The notes beneath the pieces are model-generated. The model did not search any database, was not told the origin of the DNA, and worked only from the letters and a program-made list of their open reading frames with translations. A stretch of DNA of 45,970 bases. It comes from 9FT-COMBO-48-23 sp963754385. GTDB taxonomy: Bacteria > Chloroflexota > Dehalococcoidia > GIF9 > UBA5629. Position 1 is the stretch's first letter, and each line of letters begins with the position of its first letter. The DNA lies in assembly GCA_963754385.1 (NCBI GenBank), contig CAVWGE010000006.1, positions 1-45,970 of the forward strand, read 5' to 3'. Position numbers and translations under genes: made by a program. This document shows, piece after piece, positions 1-7,301 of the stretch.

Positions 1-612
1 TGAGCCAAACATGCATTCACGTTTTACCATGAAAGGCGGATAGATTTCGGTATAGCCGTGCTCCTTTGTATGAAGGTCGAGCATGAAAGAGATTAGCGCT
101 CTTTGGAGCTGAGCCCCTTTACTTTTAAGGACATAAAAGCGGCTGCCGGAAAGCTTAACACCTCGCTGGAAATCGATAATGTCTAGCTTTTCGCCCAGTT
201 CCCAATGTGGTAGCGGCGTGAAGGAAAAGCCTGCCGGTTCACCCCAAGAGCGCACTATTATATTATCATCTGAGTCTTTGCCAACAGGTACATCAGCCGC
301 CGGGATGTTAGGCAACCGCAGCAAATGGTCTTCCAGCTCAGCCTCAGCCTGACCTATTTCTTTCTCCAGGGAAGTAATCTTTTCCCCAAGTTGGCGCATA
401 TCGGCAATGAGCTGAGGTGGCTTGTCTGCCGTCTTGCCCAATTGTTTGCTTACTTCATTACGCTCGGCTCGGAGCGTTTCCATTTCGTGGAGAAGCTGGC
501 GGCGTCGTTCATCGAGGCTTAGAATCTGGTCAAGCGGAGCGCCCTCGCCCCGCTTTTCTAAAGCTTGACGGATTAAGTCGGGATTATCGCGGATTAACTT
601 GATGTCGAGCAT
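1..612 (-). CDS. serS: Seryl-tRNA synthetase, N-terminal part (cut by window edge)
   Basis: Charges tRNA-Ser in the cytoplasm. The first 204 codons are present; the gene continues beyond base 1. The start MLDIKLIRDNPDLIRQAL is the classic SerRS opening. It is followed by a long charged helical stretch (about residues 30-100) that forms the tRNA-binding coiled-coil arm, then by the start of the class II core ending in YPPFMVKRECMFGS, which matches the conserved PPFLVNRESMxGT segment. The ATG lies 6 bases after the lysS stop, with an AAGAAG purine run about 15 bases upstream, so it is probably co-transcribed as the last gene of greA-lysS-serS. Identification is firm; the catalytic motifs 2 and 3 are outside the window. 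Confidence 0.95.
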   Translation of the reverse strand, partial: MLDIKLIRDNPDLIRQALEKRGEGAPLDQILSLDERRRQLLHEMETLRAERNEVSKQLGKTADKPPQLIADMRQLGEKITSLEKEIGQAEAELEDHLLRLPNIPAADVPVGKDSDDNIIVRSWGEPAGFSFTPLPHWELGEKLDIIDFQRGVKLSGSRFYVLKSKGAQLQRALISFMLDLHTKEHGYTEIYPPFMVKRECMFGS

Positions 613-618
613 TATAAA

Positions 619-2136
619 TCAGTCTTCTTGCTGTTTTGTCTTCAGTTGGGGGAAAAGGATAATTTCACGAATGGATTGTTTGTCAGCAAACAGCATTACC
701 AAGCGGTCGATGCCAATTCCCAAGCCGCCTGTGGGTGGCATACCATATTCCAGGGCTAGGAGAAAATCCTCGTCAATGACCTCGGCTTCCGGCTCCTTGT
801 CACCCGATTTCGCCCTCACTAATTCATTAGACTGCATCTCCTTCTGTTGTTCGAAGCGTTTCCTTTGCTCTAGAGGGTCGTTGAGTTCGGTAAAGGCATT
901 GGCAATTTCCATGCCACCGATAAAAGCCTCAAAGCGCTCCACCAATCGGTCATTGTCTCGTTTTCTCTTAGCCAGAGGCGACATCTCTACCGGATAATCT
1001 ACAAGAAAGGTGGGCTGCATCAGGCTAGGCTCAACAAATGTGGTGATAAGCTCATCTACCAGCCTGCCTCTGTCTTTGTGGGGGTCGACTTCCAGTCCTA
1101 ATTTTTCCATCCTTATCCGCAATGACTTAGCGTCGGAGTAGTCTTCGAAGTCGATGCCACAACGCTCTTTGATGGCTTCACGCAGGTAGATTCTTCGCCA
1201 CGGAGGTTCGAGGTTGATAAGTTCTTCACCGAATTTAACTTCAGTCTTGTCCGCGACTTCCCTGGCAATATAGCGTACCATATCTTCAACCAGCTTCATC
1301 ATATCATTGTAATCGGCATAGGCTTGATAGGTTTCTACCATGGTAAATTCAGGGTTATGTCTTGTGGATGTGCCTTCGTTTCGAAATACGCGACCGAGCT
1401 CGTAAACTTTATCGAAGCCGCCTATTATTAGCCGTTTGAGATAAAGCTCCAGGGCAATGCGAAGGTATAAATCCTGGTCTAGGGCTTGATGGTGGGTTTT
1501 GAAGCGTCGGGCGAGAGCCCCGCCTGCCACTGGCTGTAATACCGGTGTTTCCACCTCAATAAATCCCTGCTCGTTTAGAAAGCGTCTAAGGGCTAAAATA
1601 ATCTGGCTCCGCAGCTTGAAAATAGGCTCAACTTCTGCATTGGAGATTAAGTCTAGATATCGTTGCCGGTAACGCTTCTCAACATCAACCAGCCCGTGCC
1701 ATTTCTCAGGCAATGGTTGGATAGATTTGGCTAATAGAGTGAAGTCATTTACCTCCAGGGTGATTTCGCCGGTCTTGGTTCGAAAAAGCCTACCTTTGGC
1801 ACCGATGAAATCGCCGATATCGATTTCGTGAAGAAGCTCATAATTTTTCTTACCAAGGAGGTCATGGCTAAAATGAAGTTGTATTTTGCCCGAACCATCG
1901 CGAATATCGAAGAAGGCAATCTTCCCCATGAATCGAATGGCTGTAGTGCGGCCAGCGAGGCTCAATTCTGGATTCAGGATAGTCTGCGGGCTTGATTCTA
2001 TTTGCTCATAAAGGGCCGCTGCTTCTTGGGTGGTGTGGCTGCGGTGATATGAATGGGGATACGGATCTATTCCTTGACCTCGAATCCGTTCTAGTTTTTC
2101 AAGGCGCTGTTGAGCAATGTGCTCTAATCTTGCCAT
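619..2136 (-). CDS. lysS: Lysyl-tRNA synthetase, class II
   Basis: Attaches lysine to tRNA-Lys. At 505 aa the length is normal for bacterial LysRS-II. The N-terminal OB-fold anticodon-binding domain (about residues 60-160) is followed by the class II catalytic core. Motif 2 is visible as FRNEGTSTRHNPEFTMVE and motif 3 as GLGIGIDRLVMLF near the C-terminus. The ATG at 2136 has an AAAGGGTG ribosome site 9 bases upstream. It lies 124 bases downstream of greA and 6 bases before serS on the same strand, and I see no clear terminator or T-box leader in the greA-lysS gap, so it is probably read from the greA promoter. A greA-lysS pairing is common in bacteria. Confidence 0.97.
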   Translation of the reverse strand: MARLEHIAQQRLEKLERIRGQGIDPYPHSYHRSHTTQEAAALYEQIESSPQTILNPELSLAGRTTAIRFMGKIAFFDIRDGSGKIQLHFSHDLLGKKNYELLHEIDIGDFIGAKGRLFRTKTGEITLEVNDFTLLAKSIQPLPEKWHGLVDVEKRYRQRYLDLISNAEVEPIFKLRSQIILALRRFLNEQGFIEVETPVLQPVAGGALARRFKTHHQALDQDLYLRIALELYLKRLIIGGFDKVYELGRVFRNEGTSTRHNPEFTMVETYQAYADYNDMMKLVEDMVRYIAREVADKTEVKFGEELINLEPPWRRIYLREAIKERCGIDFEDYSDAKSLRIRMEKLGLEVDPHKDRGRLVDELITTFVEPSLMQPTFLVDYPVEMSPLAKRKRDNDRLVERFEAFIGGMEIANAFTELNDPLEQRKRFEQQKEMQSNELVRAKSGDKEPEAEVIDEDFLLALEYGMPPTGGLGIGIDRLVMLFADKQSIREIILFPQLKTKQQED

Positions 2137-2260
2137 TGATATTTAACACCCTTTGAAAGATTCGCTGCTCTTTTGCGCTCACCATCTCTTCAATTCGGTG
2201 ATACCCCCGGGATCTTAGGAAAATTCGAAGATTTTTTGTGTGTAGCTTCTGGGCAGATAA

Positions 2261-2728
2261 TCAAGTTACGTCCATTATCAGGAGCCTAATTATCCCAGCC
2301 GGGGTTGCCACCTCAATTTCGTCGCCGATTTTTTTACCCAGCAGGGCTTTCCCTACAGGTGATTCGTTAGAAATCTTGCCCTCAACTGGATTAGCTTCAG
2401 CGCTACCTACAATGGTAAATTGCTCTATCTTACCGTCCTGGTTTTGGATAAGTATCTTATCGCCTACCTCCACTACACCTGGCAAAGCTGGCGACTCTAT
2501 AACTGTAGCTTTATTGACGATATTCTCCAGCGTAAGTATTCTGCCCTCAACAAAAGCCTGCTCATTCTTGGCATCTTCATATTCAGCGTTGTTCTCAGTG
2601 CCTCCCATCTCTCGAGCGCGCTTAATTTTGCTGGCTACTTCCTGCCTTCGTACCGAAAGCAGGTGTTCCAGCTCAGATTGTAGTTTAGCTAAGCCCTCTT
2701 GGGTAATAAGGATTTTCTTTTGACCCAT
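2261..2728 (-). CDS. greA: Transcription elongation factor GreA
   Basis: Rescues backtracked RNA polymerase by stimulating transcript cleavage. The 155-aa product from ATG 2728 fits the family exactly. The N-terminal coiled coil (about residues 1-75) carries the conserved tip with the acidic pair in TENNAEYEDAKNEQAFVEGR. The C-terminal FKBP-like domain includes NPVEGKISNESPVGKALLGK. I chose 2728 over the longer open frame to 2869 because a GGGAG site sits 6 bases upstream. The longer frame would also run through the promoter and a terminator hairpin. First gene of greA-lysS-serS. Confidence 0.97.
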   Translation of the reverse strand: MGQKKILITQEGLAKLQSELEHLLSVRRQEVASKIKRAREMGGTENNAEYEDAKNEQAFVEGRILTLENIVNKATVIESPALPGVVEVGDKILIQNQDGKIEQFTIVGSAEANPVEGKISNESPVGKALLGKKIGDEIEVATPAGIIRLLIMDVT

Positions 2729-2755
2729 GTGATGTCTCCCGTATCGAAAGCTAGT

Positions 2756-2787
2756 AAAAAAACTGAGAGTTTGGGAACCCTCAGTTT
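2756..2787 (-). terminator. Leader terminator/attenuator upstream of greA
   Basis: Read on the minus strand, AAACTGAG (2787-2780) pairs perfectly with CTCAGTTT (2767-2760), with GTT/AAC extending the helix inside the loop, and a run of seven U follows. This is a textbook intrinsic terminator, but it lies between the greA promoter (start site near 2800) and the greA start at 2728. It would therefore make a transcript of about 45 nt unless RNA polymerase reads through. Its role as an attenuator is inferred. Confidence 0.75.
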
Positions 2788-2806
2788 GCGTTAAGGTTCG
2801 TCCTAT

Positions 2807-2835
2807 ATTATAGGCTGCTTTAGCTTGGTTGTAAA
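2807..2835 (-). promoter_or_regulatory. Sigma-70-type promoter for greA-lysS-serS
   Basis: On the minus strand TTTACA (2835-2830) and a perfect TATAAT (2812-2807) are separated by 17 bases. Start is predicted near 2800. The -35 box overlaps the -35 box of the divergent plus-strand promoter. Confidence 0.8.
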
Positions 2836-2857
2836 GAGCAACGCAAGGTAATATAAT
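2829..2857 (+). promoter_or_regulatory. Sigma-70-type promoter for the BioD-like/DRTGG gene
   Basis: TTGTAA (2829-2834), a 17-base spacer and TATAAT (2852-2857). It shares its -35 bases with the divergent greA promoter, so the two promoters cannot be occupied at the same time. Confidence 0.75.
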
Positions 2858-2883
2858 TACAAAGTTCATCTTTAGGAGGGAAC

Positions 2884-3942
2884 GTGGCAGCTTTATATAT
2901 AACGTCTATGAAAACCGTCGGAAAAACAGCTTTGTGTGCCGGAATTGGCAGAAAGTTACTTGACCGAGGGATAAATGTAGGCTTTTTTGTGCCAGTCCAG
3001 CTTTCTGGAACCAGCAACGCCGATGGTTATGAAGACGCAGCTTTTATTAGGGAAGCCTTTGGCTTGGCAGAATCCAGCGAGCAACTTTGTCCTATTCGCT
3101 TGTCCCAGCGTGAGTTATGGCAAAGCTTGACCGACGAGGCAGCAGACTTTACACAGAAGCTTAAGCAGGAATATCGTAAGGTATCACGGGGTAAAGGCAT
3201 CGTCATTATGGAGGGACTTGGCAATTTGGATGTAGATAAAGTCGCCGCTCTGGCCTGCTACACGATTGCCGAGGCCCTGGAAGCTAGGGTGATTATTGTG
3301 CTCCATTATTCCTCGACTTTAGATGTATCGAAGATTTTGCAGATATGCAAAAAGCTGGGGCAGCGGCTGCTGGGAGTTATTATTAACTTTGTACCCAAGC
3401 CCAAAATAGAAGCTGTGAAACAAGGGTTGACTGCCTTATTTAGCGAGGCTGGAATTAAAGTTTTAGGTATACTTCCTGAGGTTCGGAGTTTGCTTGGTGT
3501 AAGCATCGGCGAACTGGCTAAAATCCTTGATGGTGAGGTTTTGACTTCCCCAGAGGCCATTGACGATATAGTGGAGAATATAATGCTGGGGGCTATGACA
3601 CTTGACTCTGGGGTTGAGTATTTTGCTCGTAAGACGGACAAGGCGGCAGTGATTCGTGGCGAACGTCCTGATATGCAGCTAGCTGCTTTGGAAACTCCAA
3701 CCAAGTGTTTAATTATTACCAATAATGTGAAGCCTTTGCCGGCTGTTGTTTCTCAAGCTGAGGAGAAGCATGTGCCTATAATATTGGTAAAGCAGGACAC
3801 TACTGCAACCATAGCCGGCATTGAGGAGGCTCTAACCAAAGCTAGCTTTCGCAGCCCTCGAAAGCTAAATATGTTTGGCGAGGTTTTAGATTGCTATTTC
3901 GACTTCGAAGCTCTCAATTCAGAGCTTGGCCTGAAAGCCTAA
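2884..3942 (+). CDS. BioD-like P-loop/DRTGG domain protein (Pta N-terminal-like)
   Basis: 352 aa, starting at GTG with an AGGAGG site 7 bases upstream. Residues 1-210 look like the dethiobiotin-synthetase/CobQ type P-loop fold: a degenerate Walker A (YITSMKTVGKTALC), then IVIMEGLGNLD and a VIINFVPK segment. Residues about 220-325 resemble a DRTGG domain, the arrangement seen in the N-terminal, non-catalytic part of long phosphotransacetylases and in stand-alone proteins annotated phosphotransacetylase family. The acyltransferase domain of Pta is absent. The role is probably ligand sensing or regulation; no enzyme activity can be assigned. It is divergent from greA and overlaps the next, convergent gene by 4 bases. 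Confidence 0.75.
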   Translation: MAALYITSMKTVGKTALCAGIGRKLLDRGINVGFFVPVQLSGTSNADGYEDAAFIREAFGLAESSEQLCPIRLSQRELWQSLTDEAADFTQKLKQEYRKVSRGKGIVIMEGLGNLDVDKVAALACYTIAEALEARVIIVLHYSSTLDVSKILQICKKLGQRLLGVIINFVPKPKIEAVKQGLTALFSEAGIKVLGILPEVRSLLGVSIGELAKILDGEVLTSPEAIDDIVENIMLGAMTLDSGVEYFARKTDKAAVIRGERPDMQLAALETPTKCLIITNNVKPLPAVVSQAEEKHVPIILVKQDTTATIAGIEEALTKASFRSPRKLNMFGEVLDCYFDFEALNSELGLKA

Positions 3943-4175
3943 TGTCCCTCGTTTCCCTCAACGGCTAAAATCTCTCTGGCGTGTTGAGCCAGAGAAGATG
4001 GCACCTGTACCTGTACCTGACCTAGCCCATTGATAGTGAGACCGTAAACAACCCCGGCGCTTTCATAGCGGAGCATAGCTGGTATACCTTCATTCTCGAG
4101 TCGCCCCTTCACGATTTCCGCCTCTGGTTGTCCGTTGGCTATGTAGACTGTGGTGAGCCCAGTCTCTTCAGACAA
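3939..4175 (-). CDS. DUF2007 small protein
   Basis: 78 aa from TTG 4175, which has an AAAGGAG site 6 bases upstream; an in-frame TTG at 4202 has no ribosome site. The sequence (TTVYIANGQPEAEIVKGRLE, then IPAMLRYESAGVVYG and VQVQVPSSLAQHAREIL) matches the DUF2007 putative signal-transducing fold, which is related to PII-like alpha/beta domains. No function is established. It is convergent with, and overlaps by 4 bases, the BioD-like gene. Confidence 0.75.
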   Translation of the reverse strand: MSEETGLTTVYIANGQPEAEIVKGRLENEGIPAMLRYESAGVVYGLTINGLGQVQVQVPSSLAQHAREILAVEGNEGH

Positions 4176-4320
4176 AGTATCTCCTTTTGCCCATGGTAGC
4201 AAACAACGGTGAGGCCTAGACTGAAGTTGGCAGGTAGAAAAGCCACGCAGATTTGAGTCGAGGCGTTAGCTGTGTTTGGTTTATAAAGGTCATGGTATAG
4301 AACGTTGTATATAAGGAATA

Positions 4321-4362
4321 GAAACCCTGACCGAAGATTAACCCATCCTCGGCCAGGGTTTC
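4321..4362. repeat. Long inverted repeat (hairpin) downstream of the secreted Cys-rich gene
   Basis: GAAACCCTGACCGA (4321-4334) and TCGGCCAGGGTTTC (4349-4362) form a 14-bp stem with a single mismatch and a 14-base loop. No T-run follows on either strand, so it is not a standard intrinsic terminator. It may be a 3' end or stability structure for the minus-strand gene ending at 4426. The rest of the 4203-4425 gap shows nothing coding. Confidence 0.5.
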
Positions 4363-4425
4363 AAAGTCTAAACCTTTGATGCCTCAGAAATAATTTCTCA
4401 GAAAGATGTTCTTTATATAGTCTTC

Positions 4426-5208
4426 TTAGTGGCAATTCCCGCTGGTGAAGCAGTTATCCTGCAGACACCAGGTCAGCGTGCAGCATTCGGTGTGCGGGCA
4501 CCCGCTGAGTCCCCAGTCGCCACCGTGGTTGCCACCATAGCAGGCACTGGTTCCGAAATGGTTTAGGTGTTGGTCGTTCAAACTTGCCTGAGGGCCGATG
4601 GTAGCAGCAGACCAACTCTTGCTGGCAAAGGCAAGACTGACTCCCCAGCAGCCAGCGCAATGTGGCAACTCACTCTTGAACACCGGTGTGTCATTACACG
4701 CGCAAGGTGTGCCGCCGCTAATGGGACACGCACCGGCACCTATTATGTCACAAGATTGTGGAGACGCGCACTCTGCGCATGTCGCTCCGCTGCTGCAACA
4801 AGCTAGGCAGCATGCCTCCGTATCACGGCAAGAAGGACATCCGCCAGGCCAGCATGAATTGGGATTTCCGTACAGCGGGCTGGCTCCGGTTCCGGGACAG
4901 CTTGTGCCTAGCTGGGTGCACAGAGTATCCGGACCGCACAAGCCTGCCAAGCGTGACATAGCTTGGATTGGAGTTCTGCCCCAGTGATTCAGGTAAAGGT
5001 CGTGTGAAGCTGGGTTAGTCCACCATTTGGGATATGGGTCCCATTCGCAGTTAGCGACTCCACCGGTCCCGCCTCCGGGAGCACAACCGGCTGTGTCACA
5101 GCTGGGCCCATCTTGTGCCAGTACGGTGGCCGGTGCCAGTACGGTGGCCGGCACTAGTACCAGAGATACTGCTAATACCGTAGCAAACAAAATACCGACG
5201 ATTCTCAA
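4426..5208 (-). CDS. Secreted cysteine-rich protein of unknown function
   Basis: 260 aa from TTG 5208, supported by GGAGGTGA 7 bases upstream; an upstream in-frame start at 5253 would spoil the signal peptide. Residues 1-31 form a Sec signal (MRIVGILFATVLAVSLVLV, then ATVLAPATVLAQDG, with cleavage likely after a VLA). An 18-bp tandem duplication inside the signal encodes the repeated P-A-T-V-L-A. The mature part has about 28 cysteines, including CC pairs and CxxC spacings, and many G, W and H. Two segments echo each other (LYLNHWGRTPIQAMS and QHLNHFGTSACYGG). I recognise no family. It could be a disulfide-stabilised or metal-binding extracellular protein. A strong promoter precedes it. Confidence 0.7.
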   Translation of the reverse strand: MRIVGILFATVLAVSLVLVPATVLAPATVLAQDGPSCDTAGCAPGGGTGGVANCEWDPYPKWWTNPASHDLYLNHWGRTPIQAMSRLAGLCGPDTLCTQLGTSCPGTGASPLYGNPNSCWPGGCPSCRDTEACCLACCSSGATCAECASPQSCDIIGAGACPISGGTPCACNDTPVFKSELPHCAGCWGVSLAFASKSWSAATIGPQASLNDQHLNHFGTSACYGGNHGGDWGLSGCPHTECCTLTWCLQDNCFTSGNCH

Positions 5209-5266
5209 ATTGTCACCTCCATTCTGAGTTTTGCTTTTAAAAGGTTCGACCACCCTTTACCAAACG

Positions 5267-5295
5267 ATTTTACAGGGTCAAAACGCTTTTGTCAA
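5267..5295 (-). promoter_or_regulatory. Promoter of the secreted Cys-rich gene
   Basis: On the minus strand TTGACA (5295-5290), a 17-base spacer and TAAAAT (5272-5267). Near-consensus, implying good expression. Confidence 0.75.
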
Positions 5296-5310
5296 TAGCT
5301 ATATAGGGTC

Positions 5311-5339
5311 TTGAAAATCATTTTTGCAAAATATACAAT
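5311..5339 (+). promoter_or_regulatory. Promoter of speD-speE
   Basis: TTGAAA (5311-5316), a 17-base spacer and TACAAT (5334-5339), leaving a leader of about 75 bases that contains a second GGAGGTGAG purine run not attached to an ORF. Confidence 0.65.
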
Positions 5340-5419
5340 TACACTTTGCTGCAGTTTATTATCCAGTAGATTGGAGGTGAGAACTTCATAAAGTAAAAAT
5401 CTAAAGGAGGGACGGTGAT

Positions 5420-5797
5420 TTGAATGCTCTCGGAAGACACTTACTACTAGAACTGAAAAATTGTAACCTGGAGGTGCTTAATGACTTAGATTTTCTTAAG
5501 CGTTGTCTTCATGATGCCGCTGAGCAAATTGGAGCTACCGTAGTTAACGAGTGTTTCTATGAATTTAGCCCCCACGGTATAAGCGGCGTGTTAGTTATCT
5601 CTGAATCTCACCTATGCATTCATACCTGGCCGGAATATGGCTATGCCGCTGTAGACATATTTACTTGCGGGGATTCTGTTAAGCCTGAGCTAGCTATCAA
5701 ACCACTTGTGGAAAAGCTGGGGGCGAAGGATCCCTCTTATATTGAGTTGAAGAGGGGCATCTTGCAAAATAATCGAGTTGGCTGTGAGCTGAAATGA
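5420..5797 (+). CDS. speD: S-adenosylmethionine decarboxylase proenzyme
   Basis: Decarboxylates AdoMet to give the aminopropyl donor for polyamine synthesis. At 125 aa it is the short bacterial/archaeal (SpeH) class. The self-processing site is visible: ISESHLCIHTWPE, where cleavage before Ser63 generates the pyruvoyl cofactor; His68 and Cys83 (FTCG) are the processing and proton-donor residues. Start is TTG with AGGAGG 9 bases upstream; the nearby GTG and ATG are out of frame. It overlaps speE by ATGA, so the two are translationally coupled. Confidence 0.95.
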   Translation: MNALGRHLLLELKNCNLEVLNDLDFLKRCLHDAAEQIGATVVNECFYEFSPHGISGVLVISESHLCIHTWPEYGYAAVDIFTCGDSVKPELAIKPLVEKLGAKDPSYIELKRGILQNNRVGCELK

Positions 5798-6720
5798 ATG
5801 ACCCAGATAACCCTGACAAACGTAAATGGCTATGTGACGAGGTCAGTCCTGACCTTGCCCAGCTCCATAGGGTTAAAAAGGTAATATATTCAGGACGAAC
5901 CGAATTCCAGTCAATAGAGATTGTTGATACTAGGAGCTTCGGCGTTTGTCTCGTACTGGATGGTAAGATTCAGTCCAGTGAGCGGGATGAATTCATCTAT
6001 CACGAAGCCCTGGTTCATCCGGCGATGCTCAGTCACGCATGTCCTGAGACAGTCTTTATTGCCGGTGGTGGCGAGGGGGCTACCCTGCGCGAGGTGCTGG
6101 CTCATAAGACGGTAAAAAGGGTAGTCATGGTGGATATTGACAGGCAGGTTATAGACATCTGCCGCCGTTATCTTCCTTTATTTCATCAGGGCTCTTTTGA
6201 TGACTCTCGTTTAGAGCTTTGTTTCGCAGACGCCCGAGGATATTTACAGGAGACCGATGATAGGTTCGATGTTGTCATAATCGACCTGGTTGAGCCCCTG
6301 AAAGAGGGGCCAGCTTGTTTATTATATACTCAGGAGTTTTATCAGCTGGTTAAAGAAAGGCTGAACTCAGGTGGCATCATGTCTGTCCAGTCTGGAGCTT
6401 CTGGCTGGACTAACTTACAAAATTTCACCGCAATCATCAACACTTTGAAAAGTGTTTTTGCTATAGTCTGTTCGTATCAAGTTTATGTTCCTTCTTTCGT
6501 TGACATGTGGGGGTTCGCTTCAGCGTCACAAAGTATCAGTCCCGCTGAACGATCATGTGAGGATGTAGACCGTGGAATTGCGGCTCGATTGCTGAGGAAG
6601 CCAAAATCATATGATGGTCTGACTCACCAGTCTTTATTCACCTTACCCAAGCACATCCGCCGCCAGATAGCCATTACAAAAAGAATCATTACCGACAAGA
6701 AACCCATTGTTGTCTGTTAA
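5794..6720 (+). CDS. speE: Polyamine aminopropyltransferase (spermidine/thermospermine synthase family)
   Basis: 308 aa. Transfers the aminopropyl group of decarboxylated AdoMet to a diamine or polyamine. The AdoMet-binding GGGEGAT (91-97) and the substrate-loop YHEALVHPAML (69-79) are conserved. The catalytic loop reads DLVEPLKEGPACLLYT (164-179) rather than the D-[ST]-[ST]-D-P-x-G-P of classical spermidine synthases. This D-L-x-[DE]-P form resembles thermospermine/long-chain polyamine synthases. Asp164 is kept. It is coupled to speD by an ATGA overlap and convergent with the GNAT gene. The family is certain; the product is not. Confidence 0.93.
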   Translation: MNDPDNPDKRKWLCDEVSPDLAQLHRVKKVIYSGRTEFQSIEIVDTRSFGVCLVLDGKIQSSERDEFIYHEALVHPAMLSHACPETVFIAGGGEGATLREVLAHKTVKRVVMVDIDRQVIDICRRYLPLFHQGSFDDSRLELCFADARGYLQETDDRFDVVIIDLVEPLKEGPACLLYTQEFYQLVKERLNSGGIMSVQSGASGWTNLQNFTAIINTLKSVFAIVCSYQVYVPSFVDMWGFASASQSISPAERSCEDVDRGIAARLLRKPKSYDGLTHQSLFTLPKHIRRQIAITKRIITDKKPIVVC

Positions 6721-6743
6721 GGTTGTGATACAGGTTTTCACTT

Positions 6744-7301
6744 CTATTCCCCTTTCGATTTAGCCGTGCTGTGAGTCTCCATGAGAAGGAAGTAGCGGTC
6801 TCCGTGATTGAGATATCCGCAGGGGGTGAAACCGCATTTTTGAAAACATTTCTGTGCCTTAATGTTCCAACTTAAGGTCTTGAGGTGTATCCTTTTCAAG
6901 TTGGTTTGCGAAAAAATGTGATTAAGTGAGGTAAGTATGGCATCAGACCCGTAACCACGGTCCCAATAAGCCCGGTCACCAATCATGATGCCCATCTCTG
7001 CCTCCTTTTTGGCTTCATCTATATTAAAGTAGCTAAAATTGCCGATGTGTCTGCCGCCTAGAGTTTCGATAGCGAAACGGTAGCTTAGACTTGGGCGATA
7101 TAGTTCCTTAATATAGTTTTCTAAGAATTCTTCAAAAGAACATAATATAGGAGTAGCAGCATCGAGACGGCATAGCTCAACATCTCGCCGCCAGATGTAG
7201 TCATTGGCAGCATCTTCTAAGCGTTTTGGACGTAGTCTGGCTTTGCTGCCAATTAACAGTGGTGGCTTGGTTGAGACTGAAAAAAAGGAGGGTCTTCGCA
7301 A
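6744..7301 (-). CDS. GNAT N-acetyltransferase, RimJ/RimL-like
   Basis: 185 aa. Acetyl-CoA-dependent N-acetyltransferase of unknown substrate. The opening LLIGSKARLRPKRLEDA and the core EAEMGIMIGDRAYWDRGYGS (CoA-binding A motif region), followed by IHLKTLSWNIKAQKCFQKCGF, are typical of the Acetyltransf_3 group that modifies ribosomal proteins or small amines. The start is TTG 7301 with GGAGGAG 8 bases upstream. It lies inside the end of the HEAT gene (49-base overlap), implying translational coupling. Confidence 0.85.
   Translation of the reverse strand: MRRPSFFSVSTKPPLLIGSKARLRPKRLEDAANDYIWRRDVELCRLDAATPILCSFEEFLENYIKELYRPSLSYRFAIETLGGRHIGNFSYFNIDEAKKEAEMGIMIGDRAYWDRGYGSDAILTSLNHIFSQTNLKRIHLKTLSWNIKAQKCFQKCGFTPCGYLNHGDRYFLLMETHSTAKSKGE

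Noticed and set aside
2137..2260. T-box leader before lysS
   Set aside because: No T-box core sequence, specifier stem or terminator could be recognised in the 124-base gap.
4598..4987. 129-aa plus-strand open frame
   Set aside because: Antisense shadow of the secreted Cys-rich gene; no ribosome site or domain.
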